Part shown: one piece after another, positions 11,300-23,400 of the stretch
Numbering within the stretch: position 1 is the first letter of the stretch
Layout: every line of letters begins with the position of its first letter
Source: Adenophora triphylla var. japonica
Lineage: Eukaryota > Streptophyta > Magnoliopsida > Asterales > Campanulaceae
Length of the DNA stretch: 64,000 bases
Reading direction: 5' to 3'
Assembly (NCBI GenBank): GCA_022495995.1
Contig: JAFEMH010000751.1
Span: forward strand, 434,001-498,000
Program-made: the position numbers and the translations under genes
The notes under the pieces: model-generated
What the model was told of the DNA's origin: nothing
What the model saw: only the letters and a program-made list of their open reading frames with translations
The model's database searches: none

Positions 11300-11542
11300 T
11301 TGGTAACCTCTCCTCCTTTTTTACTTGAAATATACTTTTTATATTTCTCCTTGCCATTTATATTGCTATTTACTTGCTTTATATGTGATTTATTGTCATA
11401 AAGATCAAGTCTTTACTATGTAGATTATAATACCCCCCATTCCCCTATCACATAGGATTCATGAAGGATCCATCCCAAGGATGAACAATAAACCACAAAT
11501 GGCTTGTTCTAGGGTGGATCTCTCACATGATGATGTGAAAAT
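11300..11542 (+). repeat. Flanking duplication, left copy
   Basis: These 243 bp of X LTR (ttggtaacctctcctcc... to gatgtgaaaat) recur almost unchanged at 19526-19769, on the other side of C1. This is far longer than a 5-bp target duplication. Confidence 0.85.
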
Positions 11543-12940
11543 TGTTGGTGTAATGCCCTAGGCTTTAGTTATGTTTAACTTAAAACTGTTATGTATCGTC
11601 TTTATCATTAAGCATATTATTTGATTATTATATATTTTGCATATTTATTGTAATAATCTCCGTCCCTAATTATTAAGAGAATAATTAGTATAATTGTCAA
11701 TGGACAATCATATGATGATTTTATGCATAGAGATGCACATTGAAATTATGGGTACTTGTTAGTGAACAAGTGACTGGACTTGACCCGTATGAGATTTATG
11801 TCATGGTCAAATGTCATAATTAAATCTCATATGGTCACTTCATTTAGTCCCTAGACCTGAGATTATCATGATCTTACATATGATGAAAGTCATGTTTGAT
11901 TTTAGTCAAACGATATCTTAACACGATATTTATAAAGGCTATCTTTGGCATGATCGGATTCATGATGGGAAGAATGATAAGTCAAGATGGAATTTGTCCC
12001 TCGAAAGAGAGATGTTTTGCTTGGGCCCCTCGACGAGTGATAATGATGGAAAGTGTGTGGCCACACTCCAATGCGATTGGAATATCATTATACTCAAGAT
12101 CGAGAAAGCATTGAACAGATACAAGTTGACGTGGACCATGACTTATGTTCAATATAACATCGTGAGACAAAGGGAGAAATGGAAGTGTACCATTGGAAAT
12201 GTGAACTCTTACGTTATATTATTTGGGTAGACATAATGGCTTGCTAGAGTCCGCTTATGTCTTATGAAAGTCGATATGATCGAACTCATTGCCAACATAA
12301 TATAATCCTATTGGGTCACACACAACTAGAATGAATTGGTTAAACCAAAGGAAGAATGATTGAGAGTTCCTGCACATGGCAACGTTTGTCACGCGACATA
12401 CTTAGCCATATGGCAACGTTTGTCACGCGACATAACTAGCCATATGGCAACGTTTGCCACGCGACATAACTAGCCACAGAGGCGGTTTACACTTGTTTCC
12501 TAATTTGATTAGGGCACAAACTCTAAATACTAAAGTAGTAAACATATGAGTATGTAAACAGCCGAAAAGGAGCCAAAATTTTCAAGCAAAATTCACAACA
12601 AAATACTCTCAATATTCTTCAAGGTTTTGATCTAGCAATCATCAAGAAATCGTTCTGGAATTCATTCAAAGGTGTGGATACCGAAAGAGGGTCTTCGCTC
12701 GTATGACGATCAAGGCCTAGAGTTCCAATCTGAAGATTGAAAGGTTCTTGAAGATTGAAGATTGTGATTCAAAATCACACCAATAAATTGTTCGATAGCT
12801 CAAGACCGGAAAGCGATTAAGGTTGGTAAATTCTATCTCATAGGAATTCAATTTAATCGTATAGAACGGATCTTAGGGCTTTGGGTTTTGTGTTAATTTG
12901 ATGCTTAATTCCGCTGCGCATGGACCCATAAAACCCAACA
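11543..12940 (+). repeat. C1 5' LTR
   Basis: It carries three TGTCACGCGACATA-type motifs at 12387, 12421 and 12455, a strict 34-bp period. The TATA position is degenerate (TAAACATA near 12539) where the 3' LTR has TATAAATA. Confidence 0.9.
12387..12468 (+). promoter_or_regulatory. C1 LTR upstream motif array (34-bp period)
   Basis: Three copies of TG(T/C)CACGCGACATA lie within repeats of the form catatggcaacgtttg. The arms TGTC and GACA are inverted repeats around a CG-containing core. The array sits about 70 bp upstream of the TATA position. Confidence 0.65.
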
Positions 12941-12941
12941 G

Positions 12942-12953
12942 TGGTATCAGAGC
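12942..12953 (+). promoter_or_regulatory. C1 primer binding site (initiator Met tRNA)
   Basis: tggtatcagagc lies one base after the LTR end. It is the usual copia PBS complementary to the 3' end of initiator Met tRNA. Confidence 0.9.
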
Positions 12954-13185
12954 CCCGTTCATATGATTAATTTTGAATTAACATGCTAGAATCAAGATAT
13001 AAATCGTTTATATGCTTATTGCATGTTTTGTATGCGATAGAATGTTTATTGTTTATGTGAAACAATGTAAAAATCATTTTCTGATTATGATGAATTAAAT
13101 CTGTAAAAGGGTTGTTTTATATGATTTAATTGCCTTGTGATTGGAATTGATTGAAATTCAGAAGAACTGCCAGACTGGCTACTTT

Positions 13186-13319
13186 TGTCACGCGACATAG
13201 TTAGCCACGAGTGAAAATCTGGTAGTTGGGCAAGGTGTGTCACGCGACATACTTTGCCAACTGGCTGATTATGTCATGCGACATACTTAGCCAACTGGCT
13301 GATTATGTCACGCGACATA
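13186..13319 (+). repeat. C1 leader: four more TGTCACGCGACATA motifs
   Basis: Copies lie at 13186, 13238, 13272 and 13306, the last three again 34 bp apart. The surrounding text (ggctgattatgtcacgcg, then cttagccaa) differs from the LTR array except for the motif and the agcca end. Confidence 0.75.
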
Positions 13320-13621
13320 CTTAGCCAATCAGGGCAGAATCAGTTTGATAATTTTTCTGCTAATCTGTGATTATGTTGATAATCTGAGATGTTTTATGTC
13401 TTAATCTGGATGCTATAAATTTCTGGAAATAAAATTTATAGGGCTATGCTAGATTAATTCATTGTTTATGATGCATGCTTAATTAATTTAAATGTGTTTT
13501 TATTAATTGTTGCGATGCATGAATTATTTGTTCTTAAGTGTTAAGAATTTTATTAGATGTTTAGTTGAAACATTGATTCATAATTTCCTAAATGTTTAGT
13601 TGAAACATTAAATTTTGGTTT

Positions 13622-13734
13622 TCTGATTGTTTATGAGAAACAAGTCAGTTTATGCAAAATTTGAAGGAATCTGATTGTTTATGAGAAACAAGTCAGTTTA
13701 CGAGTCTGATTGTTTATGAGAAACAAGTCAGTAT
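13622..13734 (+). repeat. Three copies of a 31-bp repeat in the C1 leader
   Basis: tctgattgtttatgagaaac followed by aagtcagt occurs at about 13622, 13670 and 13704 with unequal spacers. The leader (12954 to about 14360) shows no ORF. Confidence 0.7.
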
Positions 13735-14363
13735 ACAAAGTATTGATTATGTTGCATTCAAACTGATATTATAATTGTGCATGACTAGGAGAGTTCTGTC
13801 GAAGGAAAATTTGGTACTTAAGCAGTCCTTGTGGCTCACCTATTTTCTTGGGAACTTACCTGGTGCACAGTTATGATTATGCTTGTTGATATGCTTATAA
13901 TCTACTTTAAAGAACCTTCATTTAAGTTTTAAGTTCTTTATGCCAATCAATGATTAAAACACTTGAGACCACTCGAATAGTTTTGGGTGGGCTTGCCATA
14001 GCAAGGTGCTTTGATTCTATTCCGTTTGCGAGCAAGATGAGGAAATGGTGGTTCCTATACGTTTAAAGTGGATGAACTTAATTGGATTATCAAAATGGTT
14101 TTGGACCCAAGACATATGATGAGATTAAAAATATGCTTAGACATATGATGTCTTAAATAGATCTCATAAAAGATCTAAGAGTCATATACGATATGATTGA
14201 TGTTTTCTACCTAATTAGTTTAATCTTGAGCGGTGCGCCATAGCGTACTTGAGATTAAATTAAAGTTGGATCTTAGCCCATTAAATGCATATTATGCTTA
14301 TTTGGATTGGAAGGTGTATGATTTAGTGGGAGTATTTATGAAATACATTATTTGCTCTTTAAT

Positions 14364-17300
14364 GATAAATGTGTTGATATTGATATGTGTTCATATAATT
14401 TGTATAATTTGTTGTAGAAGTAGCATTACATAATGATAATTGCGATTCGTCCTTATGAAGGACAAAGTTCAAAAGGAACGATACAAATAATTCTGATTGG
14501 ATCAGAAGCCTAAAGAATGGTTCTTAGGTAAATGTGTACGTTCTTGACGAATCCATTCCTACTGAACCCACTGCAAATGTTGCAAAGGGCAAATAAGGAG
14601 CAACATTAGAAACATATTGATGATTCTAATAGCATTGCTTGCCTTATACTTGCCACCATGGTTGAAGGCTCTTATGAAGAATCTTGAACACATGGAAGTT
14701 ACTTTTGTTCTAGCACGACGCAAAAGGAAATGTTCCAAATGCGAACTAGGCAAAAGATGTATGTTGTGGTGAAGGCTCTTAATGCATGAGATGCAACAAG
14801 GAGCAATCAGCAATAGTGTTAATGGTTAACACAAGAAAGGGGTTCAAAAGGAAGGAAAAGAAGGTAAGGCAAAAGTTGCTAAACCTAGGATAAATGTTGT
14901 CATAGCCGAAGAGGCTAAACCCAAAGTGTCTCAAAAGGATGCATTTTGATACCATTGTAATAAGATTGTCATTGGAAGCAAAGTTGCAAGGCTTATTAGG
15001 AAGGCCTAAAAGGTGAAGAAGAGCAATATGATTGCTACTACTTCAAGTATCTATATGATAGATATTTTTCTTTCGACTTCTTGTTCTTGGGTATATGATA
15101 CCGGATTGGATCCCACATTTGGATAAATGTGCAAGGAATAAAGAATAGAAAGCTACTAAAAGAAGGTAAGTTAAACCTATGCATAAGAATGGAGCAAGGG
15201 TTGCTACATTAGCCATAGGGACTTATGAAGTCACTTTACCTTGTGAAGTAGTACTTGTTTTGAACAAGTATGACTACGTTCCGGATTTGAGTAGGAGTAT
15301 TATTTCCGTTTCTTAAATGGATGATGAGGGGTATAATTTTCTTATTTTCAATAAGAAGTTTTATATTTATTTAATGATATGCCTTATTGTAATGCATATA
15401 TCATTGAATGGTCTTCATATCCTTGGTGATGAGAAACAAAATAATATTGAAGATATCTATAATATAAATGGGAAATCTAAACCGAATAATATGAACAACG
15501 CGTTCATATGGCATTGCCGGCTTGGTCAAATAAATAAGAAACATATATCTAAACTCCATTAACATGGACTTTTAGACTCATATGATTCTGAATCATTTGA
15601 GGAATGTGGATCTTATTTATTAGGATTATCGACCAAACCACCCTACACTTAAGTAGTGGGAGGGCTAGTGACTTATTGGTCATTATACATGAGATATATG
15701 TGGACTATTAAGCAGCATTGCTAGGGGAGGATTTCGGTATTTCATCATATTTCACTAAAGACTTATCTAGATATGATTATGTCTATCTGATGAAGTCCAA
15801 AGGTGAATCGTTTGAGATGTTTCGAACATTTCAAGATGAAGTGCAAAACAAACTTGGTAAAACTATTATGTACTTCGATTAGATCGAGGTGGTGAATATT
15901 TGAGCCAAGAGTTTGACAATCATCTTAAAACTATGAAATCGTTTCAGAGTTGACTCTCACTAGAACACCACATTGTATGATGTGTCTGAGAGGAGGAATT
16001 GAACCTTGTTAGACATGGTTCATTCGATGATGTGTCAAGTTGACTTTCCTAATTCCTTTTGAGGATATGCATTATAAATAATGCGGTTACACTGAATTGA
16101 GTCCTTACTAAATCGGTTCCTAAGGCCCCACATGAGATGTGGCATGGAAGAAAACTTAGTTTGTCTTTCATGAAGATTTGGGGTTGCGAATCTTATGTAA
16201 AGAGACTTGTCTCTTATAAGTTAGCACCAAATTTGACAAAGTTATTTTCGGAAATTAATCTTACAACCGCAAAGAGAACAAAACGTTTGTTGCTCTACAC
16301 GATTTGTTTCTTGAGAAATAGTTTCTCAATAAAGAATCTAGTGGGAGTAAAATTAATCTTGAAGAGAGTTCATGAACCTGAAAATGATATGGATCCAAGA
16401 GTAGAGACGAATCCAAGTTCACAAAGGAGTTGTGGAACCGGTTCAAGATGCACAAGTCCATCGTAGATCGGATAGGTTACAGTCCGAACCAAGAAATATT
16501 GATTTCTCGTTGCGGAAAGTAATAAGGTGGAAGTCATTGAGAATGACGATCCTACTTCCTATCTTGAGGCGATGTCCACTCCTAATTTGGATAAATGTTT
16601 AGGAACCATGGAATCCGAATTATAATCCATGTTTGATGATCAAGTTTGGAACTTGATTGGGCTACCTGAAGGTGTAAAAACTAAAGGGTGCAAGTAGGTC
16701 TTCAAGACCGACATGGATGGGAAGGTGTATACTTTCATGACTAAGGATTGTAGCAAAGGGATTTAGGTTAATTCATAGTAATGACTATGATAGAACCCTT
16801 TTTTGCCAGTTACAATGTCGAAGTCTATTAGAATTTCAAATTGCCATTATCACATATTGTGACTATGTGATATGACAAATGGATGTCAAACGACTTTCTT
16901 TAAATGGAAAGATTATTAAGGATGTGTATAGTACACAACCCGAATAGTTTGTCGATCCAAGAAAATCTAATAAAGTATGCATGTTGCAAAGATCCATAAG
17001 ATGGGTTGAAGCAAGCTTCAAGGAATTGGAATCTTCAGTTTGATGAATCGGTCAAAAGTTTGACTTCATCAAGTACGAAGATGAACCTTGTGTATACATG
17101 AAATTCAGTGGGAGCGTAGTATTACTTCTATTGTTTTATTACAATGATATCTTACTCATTGGGAAAACAAAGTTCCGACACTTAAGACTGTCAAGTCTTG
17201 GTCAAGGAAAGGTTTCTCAATGAAAGATATGGGTAAAGCCGCTTACATCCTTGGCATCAAGATCTATAGAGATAGATCTAGAAGGATAAATTTGTTTGAG

Positions 17301-18050
17301 TCAAAGCAACATTGACAAGGTTCTTAGAAGAGTCTAAGAAGAGTAGCTTGTCAATGGGTCATGGTATTTCTCTTAGCTATACTCATTGTCTTATGACAAC
17401 TGATGAGCAAGAAGGGAAATGAATGAAGTTCTATATGCTTCGGCATTTGAATCTGTCATGTGCGCCATGATTTGTACTAGACCCGAAGTCTCATATGCTC
17501 TAAGCATGATGAGTTGATACCAATCTAATCCTGTTGAGAACCATTGGATGACAGTCAAGATGATCCTTTAGTACTTAAGAAGAATTAAGGATACATTCTT
17601 GGTATTTGAAAGGTTGGAAGTTAATCTTGTTGTAAGGGTTACATAGATAACTAGCCTTCAAACTGACAAAGTTAATTTAAAATCGCAACTATGATTTGTG
17701 TCTATTCTTATTAAAGGTGCGGTTTAGTTGGAAGAGTTCCAAGCAGAAAATCGTAGCCGATTCTACTACTAAGGCTGAATTTTAGCAACATATGATGTGG
17801 CTAAAAGAGGTAGTTTCGATCAAAAGTTCATTAGTGTTTTGGAAACGTACGTTCCAAGTATCACTAATCGGTGAAACTTTTGTTATGACAATAGTGGTGC
17901 CACTTGTGCAAACAATGGAACCAAGGTCACAACAGCGATCCAAACACTCACTTAGACGTTCTTCGAGGATTTCATAAAGAATGAGAAGACGTTAAAATAT
18001 ATAAAGTATCAACCGATGATGACATAAGGGATTCACTTACAAAGACCCTC
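14364..18050 (+). pseudogene. C1 gag-pol, heavily decayed
   Basis: Readable islands only. They are: a gag start region near 14440-14560 (aligning to NYSDWIRSLR of C2); protease/pre-integrase near 15050-15560 (WHCRLGQINKKHISKLH at 15510-15562); integrase core and C-terminus near 15700-16470 (MKIWGCESYVKRLVS); RT near 16600-17640, where the catalytic Y-V-D-D reads YYND (about 17135-17150); and RNase H near 17720-17830. No domain is open over its full length. The protein would have encoded particle, protease, integrase and RT/RNase H functions. Confidence 0.75.
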
Positions 18051-18110
18051 GCACAGGCAGAAGCATGATGGTCATGTTAGATCCATGAGTATTCGATACA
18101 TAATGGAGCC

Positions 18111-18127
18111 TAGTGCAAGTGGGAGAC
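18111..18127 (+). promoter_or_regulatory. C1 polypurine tract
   Basis: tagtgcaagtgggagac immediately precedes the 3' LTR and primes plus-strand DNA synthesis. The same tract is found in C2 on the other strand at 52788-52802. Confidence 0.85.
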
Positions 18128-19525
18128 TGTTGGTGTAATGCCCTAGGCTTTAGTTATGTTTAACTTAAAACCGTTATGTATCGTCTTTATCATTAAGCAT
18201 ATTATTTGATTATTATATATTTTGCATATTTATTGTAATAATCTCCGTCCCTAATTATTAAGAGAATAATTAGTATAATTGTCAATGGACAATCATATGA
18301 TGATTTTATGCATAGAGATGCACATTGAAATTATGGGTACTTGTTAGTGAACAAGTGACTGGACTTGAACCGTATGAGATTTATGTCATGGTCAAATGTC
18401 ATAATTAAATCTCATATGGTCACTTCATTTAGTCCCTAGACCTGAGATTATCATGATCTTACATATGATGAAAGTCATGTTTGATTTTAGTCAAACGATA
18501 TCTTAACACGATATTTATAAAGGCTATCTTTGGCATGATCGGATTCATGATGGGAGGAATGATAAGTCAAGATGGAATTTGTCCCTCGAAAGAGAGATGT
18601 TTTGCTTGGGCCCCTCGATGAGTGATAATGATGGAAAGTGTGTGGACACACCCCAATGCGATTGGAATATCATTATACTCAAGATCGAGAAAGCATTGAA
18701 CAGATACAAGTTGACGTGGACCATGACTTATTTTCAATATAACATCGTGAGACAAAGGGAGAAATGGATGTGTACCATTGGAAACGTGAACTCTTACGTT
18801 ATATTATTTGGGTAGACATAATGGCTTGCTAGAGTCCGCTTATGTCTTATGAAAGTCGATATGATCGAACTCATTGCCAACATAATATAATCCTATTGGG
18901 TCACACACAACTAGAATGAATTGGTTAAACCAAAGGAAGAATGATTGAGAGTTCCTGCATATGGCAACGTTTGTCATGCGACATACTTAGCCATATGGCA
19001 ACGTTTGTCACGTGACATAACTAGCCATATGGCAACGTTTGTCACGCGACATAACTAGCCACAGAGGCGGTTTACACTTGTTTCCTAATTTGATTAGGGC
19101 ACAAACTCTAAATACTAAAGTAGTATAAATATGAGTATGTAAACAGCCGAAAAGGAGCCGAAATTTTCAAGCAAAATTCACAACAAAATACTCTCAATAT
19201 TCTTCAAGGTTTTGATCTAGCAATCATCAAGAAATCGTTCTTGAATTCATTCAAAGGTGTGGATACCGAAAGAGGGTCTTCGCTCGTGTGACAATCAAGG
19301 CCTAGAGTTCCAATCTGAAGATTGAAAGGTTCTTGAAGATTGAAGATTGTGATTCAAAATCACACCAATAAATTGTTCGATAGCTCAAGACCGGAAAGCA
19401 ATTAAGGTTGGTAAATTCTACCTCATAGGAATTCAATTTAATCGTATAGAACGGATCTTAGGGCTTTGGGTTTTGTGTTAATTTGATGCTTAATTCCGCT
19501 GCACATGGACCCATAAAACCCAACA
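18128..19525 (+). repeat. C1 3' LTR
   Basis: This is a 1398-bp copy of the 5' LTR. Motifs lie at 18972, 19006 and 19040 (34-bp period), two of them mutated to TGTCATGCGACA and TGTCACGTGACA. An intact TATAAATA is at 19124-19131. Confidence 0.9.
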
Positions 19526-19769
19526 TTGGTAACCTCTCCTCCTTTTCTCCTTGAAATATACTTTTTATATTGCTCCTTGCCATTTATATTGCTATTTACT
19601 TGCTTTATATGTGATTTATTGTCATAAAGATCAAGTCTTTACTATGTAGATCATAATACCCCCCATTCCCCTATCACATAGGATTCATGGAGGATCCATC
19701 CCAAGGATGAACAATAAGACCACAAATGGCTTGTTCTAGGATGGATCTCTCACATGATGATGTGAAAAT
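19526..19769 (+). repeat. Flanking duplication, right copy
   Basis: This second copy of X LTR 11300-11542 starts directly after C1. It shows a few substitutions relative to the left copy. Confidence 0.85.
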
Positions 19770-20834
19770 GTCATCTTTTCCATATAAAAATGTCACCTTT
19801 TCATTAAAATGTCATCTTTATTCATATGAATGTCATCCCCTTCCCATAGACCTTGCTTCCAAGGATTGTCCACCTAAATGGTTCTTAAAGGACATAGGAA
19901 AGCCATAAAGGTCCTCCCTTTACATTCCTAGTCTTAGCTTACATAGTGTTCATTACATATGTTTACATAATATTGTCATATTTTCTTTAAAAATGCATTT
20001 CCCCATGTCCCTCATGGTTGGATCACTCTCCAAGGATTGCCTAGTGACCTTCTTAAGGCAGAAAAAGGCATAGGATAAGTATAAAGATCCAATCTTTATA
20101 CCCCTTAGTTCCTTTGGTACTTGAAGCATCTCTTGGGGCGTAATGGTGTAAATGTCATATCTTTACATCGTTTCCCCCATATAAAGATGCCATAGTCGGA
20201 TATCCCTTTAGAAAAGGATGAACTTGAATCCCTACATCTCCGATCATCACTTGAGACGAGCACAAATATCCCTATCAAGCTCAAATCGTCTCAAGATGTA
20301 GGATTGATGGGCAAAGGTCCTTCCTTTCTAAAGAGTCTCATTCTTGGACTATAAAAAGAGGTGTCCCTATACCGATCACATGTGACCTAAAGTCTCATAA
20401 TGATGATCGTAAGTCCAAGATGAGCACGGGATCAAAGTCCCGAACATATCAAAATCCAAGGAATCCCGAGCGATAACCAACTCATGGTTTATACGTCCGA
20501 AAGACCACTTGGCACATTTCCCCCCCCCCCTCTTTATCAAAACACATCCCACACACGAAAGCACAAAGGCAAGCATGAAAGTCGGATCTTGGAAGACATG
20601 CTTCGGCAAGGCTCCTTGGGTGAACGCCAAACGTTCTTCCCAAGGGGTAACTTAACCTCCGGACCCTAATCCTTTTTTTCAAAGTTTTGAGGAAATCAAA
20701 ATGGCGTGGCGACTCCGTTTTTCAATTTAAACCGGATGTCTTCAAACCGATGTGAGGCGGTGACCCCTTACACGAGAAAGCGGTTCAAAACAAAAAATAA
20801 AAAGAGCGCCGCGATCTTGGGCACCACATTCACA
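19770..20834 (+). repeat. X 5' LTR, right part
   Basis: This is R/U5 of the X LTR. It starts with a run of degenerate ATGTCAYCTTT repeats (to about 19845). It includes a block on the + strand (gaacgccaaacgttcttccc, about 20622-20641) whose reverse complement lies in M near 42000, a second TATA-like box TATAAAAA (20350-20357) and an 11-C run (20520-20530). It ends ...cattcaca before the PBS. Confidence 0.7.
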
Positions 20835-20837
20835 GTT

Positions 20838-20857
20838 TGGCGACTCTGCTGGGGACC
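20838..20857 (+). promoter_or_regulatory. X primer binding site
   Basis: tggcgactctgctggggacc is the primer binding site type seen in Tat/Ogre elements (commonly assigned to an Arg tRNA; assignment from memory). M has the same site with one or two changes on the minus strand at 41762-41781. Confidence 0.8.
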
Positions 20858-22210
20858 AAACCAAAAAACTTTTATTTTTAATAAAAAAAATGATACTTGG
20901 TATATAGGTGGAAACCATTAAACTTCTCGTTATCGCCTCCTCACCCGAGTCTGGGATAAAATATGGCCTAAAAATGCCACGTACCGATATCCTTTTGAAA
21001 AAAAAAGAAAAAGAAAAAGGCTTTTTGAGTGGGTTAGCCTTCCGCTGCGGATTCGATTCTCGTGCTTGCCTTCTTTCTCATGTTTTTGCATGCATTGTTG
21101 GTTCTTGGGAATGTGCACATTCTGAATACTGAACAGGTAGCTTTCTGGAGCTGAAAAGGTGCCAAAACGTTCGGGGAAACAACCTATAAATGAAAAAAAA
21201 ATTGGAACCTGGAAAATTGCTTGATGCAGCCGTACGGCTTGATCCTCCCTGGATCCTAGCTGGGCGGCTTCATTGGCAATTCCACCAGGACACAATTTGA
21301 GGTTAATCTGGCAGCTTAGGCAGCTTGGGGCTATTCAGTTCCAAGACTGACCGGGCTCCATAAAATTTACGTGCTTAACTGTTGCATTTCCCCTGTCCCG
21401 AAAAATCATACCTTTTAAAACATATTTCGGAAAATTTCTGTTTTAACTCAAAAAGGAACATTTTTAGGAGGCCGCACATAACGCGCACCTTATATATCCT
21501 GTACACTTTGCATGCACATCCTTTTAACATGGGGTGGTTGTTCAGCTGAAGTCACGGACAGCATTACGATGCTATCGGGCGCGCACGGAATCATCCCAAA
21601 CTCCCCATGGCAGCCAGTGTCGACCAATGCACAGTCCGTGTCACACATCTTAAAACCGTGACTTTTGGTTGGTTTTTGGTCTAGACCATGTCATATAGCC
21701 TAATTGCATACCCCCTTAAAGGTCAAACCTTAGCCCATGACGGAAGTCAAGATCCTTCGTGCAAGCGAAACTCTGCCGAAATTCTGCCAAGGAAAATTGG
21801 CAGAATCTTGACTCTGGCATTAACTTTGACCCGCATGGGATACGTAAGAGTCAAGCCCGAGTCCGTGCCAAAAAATCAAAAGATCTTTCGCGCAATCGGA
21901 ACTCTGCCAAAATTTCGACAAGGAAAAATTGGCAAGATCTTGACCCGGCATTGACTTGGACTTTGACACGCACAACGTATGCAACAAAGTTCAATGTGAC
22001 ACTGTGTCATGCTACTTTTACCGTCTGACCCATGCTTATTATCTTCTTGGACAATGCCAAAAAGTCAAAACGTCAATCGCGCAAGTGAAACTCTGCCGAA
22101 ATTCTGTTAAGGCTGAAAGACGAGACTTTCCCGGCATTGCCTTGACTATAATCTGCATCGCTCGCGCGTTAAAAGTTCCTATGACCCACTAGACCCATTA
22201 GGAGCGTTCT
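20858..22210 (+). other. X leader, with palindrome and a threefold degenerate repeat
   Basis: No convincing coding region is seen. The perfect palindrome GCCGTACGGC lies at 21228-21239 with a decayed partner (tgggcggcttcattggc) near 21261. From about 21750 to 22160 a block built on aaactctgccgaaattctgc followed by a ttgac..ggcattgac end occurs three times (starts near 21761, 21891 and 22081). Confidence 0.6.
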
Positions 22211-23398
22211 TCTCTCTCGGTCGGTGGGATCCGCGTGCCCTATAGGACCCTCGCCCGGGGCTGTCCACCCCGGGAGGTCGAAATACAAGTGAAAAATGAG
22301 GGGCTTATAGATGTAGTGACGGAACCCACTGATCCAGGATCTAGAGTAGTTCCGAAAAAGAAGGGCAACCCCTTTTCCAACCAAATAGAAATTAATAAAA
22401 GACACCGTTTTAAGTAAACTGAAAGATTCTTAATTTGCATATTGCTTGAGCCTTCAGCCTAAACACCTACCCCAGAGTCTAAACCTCGCTTATCTCTTTC
22501 CCGCAGTGAGAAAGAATCGGGTGAGAATACCGGGTCAGCAGTTTGTCGGTGCAGGAGTCTCAGATAATCCATCAAAATCGTCAGTCTCAACACCCTAGTG
22601 TCAAGAATGGCCAATGTGGTAATGAACAATGGTGATAACCAAGTACTTGGAGGGTTTGTCCCAGCTCAATCCAGACCCCACATTTGGTATGATGTGTGTG
22701 ATTGTGATGGCTGTTTAGAAGACGCTTACCAAGACTGGATTAACGAGGATGCTCCCTCAAAGAAGAGGAAGAAGAAGAAGTCCTTGCAACAAACATTAAA
22801 GGAAAAGTACGAAGCAGGAGACAAGAGTGTGGGAACCCTAGGAGAGCCCTCTGACTAATTCGACTATTATGTCAGTTACGCCAAAGAGCCCATCAAGGAA
22901 CCAGTCAGCCAAAATAAAGTCCAGCCCGACACTCACGTCGTCATTGATCCTCTTGAAGCAGAGAACTCTGAGTTTGTTGCCATTGTGAAGTTCAACGAAA
23001 AGCTAGCAGACTTGGAATCATAATATAAGACTCCCATAGAATACATGGTTAACCAAGGCAGAATCAAAGTCTCACCCGAAGAAGACTTCATCAGCATCAT
23101 CCAGGCCAACCCTCCTGCTAGTTACGCAGATTGTGATATCAAAAATCGGTAGAGAGAAGATGACCTATCAGCAGTGTATTGACAAGATGAGCCAGACCCT
23201 CCTGTCAATGAGTCTGGTTGTCACAGACGAGCTCACTGAGAAATTGCATCAGGCATCTATAGATCCCCGCACCATCTTTCCAAGGTACCGACCTACGAAT
23301 GATTTTCGACAAGCTTTCGATCAGTTTGAAGTTTCCAGCTTTTTGAAGAACGCCGACAAGACTGCTACTCCTCAGGGCAACAGCAGTAAAGAGTAAAG
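22211..23398 (+). pseudogene. X gag C-terminal/pre-protease region, broken
   Basis: The readable part matches Y1 at 33430-33830: VKNEGLI...GNPF, then HIWYDVCDCDGCLED and KKRKKKKSLQQTLKEKYEAGDKSVGTLGEPS. It jumps at about 22870 to a segment resembling Y at 35300-35450 (FVAIVKFNEKLADLES, EEDFISIIQ), so the first protease of Y is missing here. Stops lie near 22856, 23022 and 23150 and frameshifts follow. The sequence is truncated at the Z junction. The function would be Gag-precursor processing or binding. Confidence 0.65.
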
Positions 23399-23400
23399 AT

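Larger units (their letters stand above)
10836..11542 (+). repeat. X 5' LTR, left part
   Basis: This is U3 and the start of R. It aligns with M through blocks such as ggggcaatttggga and gaaggactt.ttaggaat. It ends where C1 inserted. The canonical TG start appears as TT, which is probably a mutation. Confidence 0.7.
11543..19525 (+). mobile_element. C1: Ty1/copia element with dead coding region
   Basis: The two LTRs are equally long (1398 bp each), begin TGTTGGTG and end CCCAACA. The PBS is at 12942 and the polypurine tract at 18111-18127. Scanning by eye I count roughly two dozen differences between the LTRs. The 5.2 kb interior still aligns with gag, integrase, RT and RNase H of C2 but is full of stops and indels. 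LTR length, PBS and the readable motifs suggest an Angela-like (Tork group) lineage; that assignment is tentative. The flanking 5-mers do not match (aaaat left, ttggt right). Confidence 0.85.
10836..23398 (+). mobile_element. X: truncated Tat-type element with nested copia C1
   Basis: The order is 5' LTR (10836-11542 plus 19770-20834, split by C1 and a flanking duplication), PBS at 20838, a leader of about 1.35 kb, a broken gag end, and then truncation at the Z junction (about 23398). The start is set by the end of W and by alignment with the M LTR start: TTTAAGTACCTAAATCT here against TGTAAGTGCCCGAATCT on the minus strand at 43558. The reassembled LTR would be about 1772 bp, against 1776 bp for M. 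Confidence 0.75.

Noticed and set aside
12387..13319. Regularly spaced palindromic repeats resembling a CRISPR array
   Set aside because: The 34-bp period is mostly repeated filler, copies are three or four, there are no cas genes, and the context is a plant copia LTR.
20508..20669. ORFs across the C run at 20520
   Set aside because: These lie in LTR sequence with a homopolymer and carry no coding signature.
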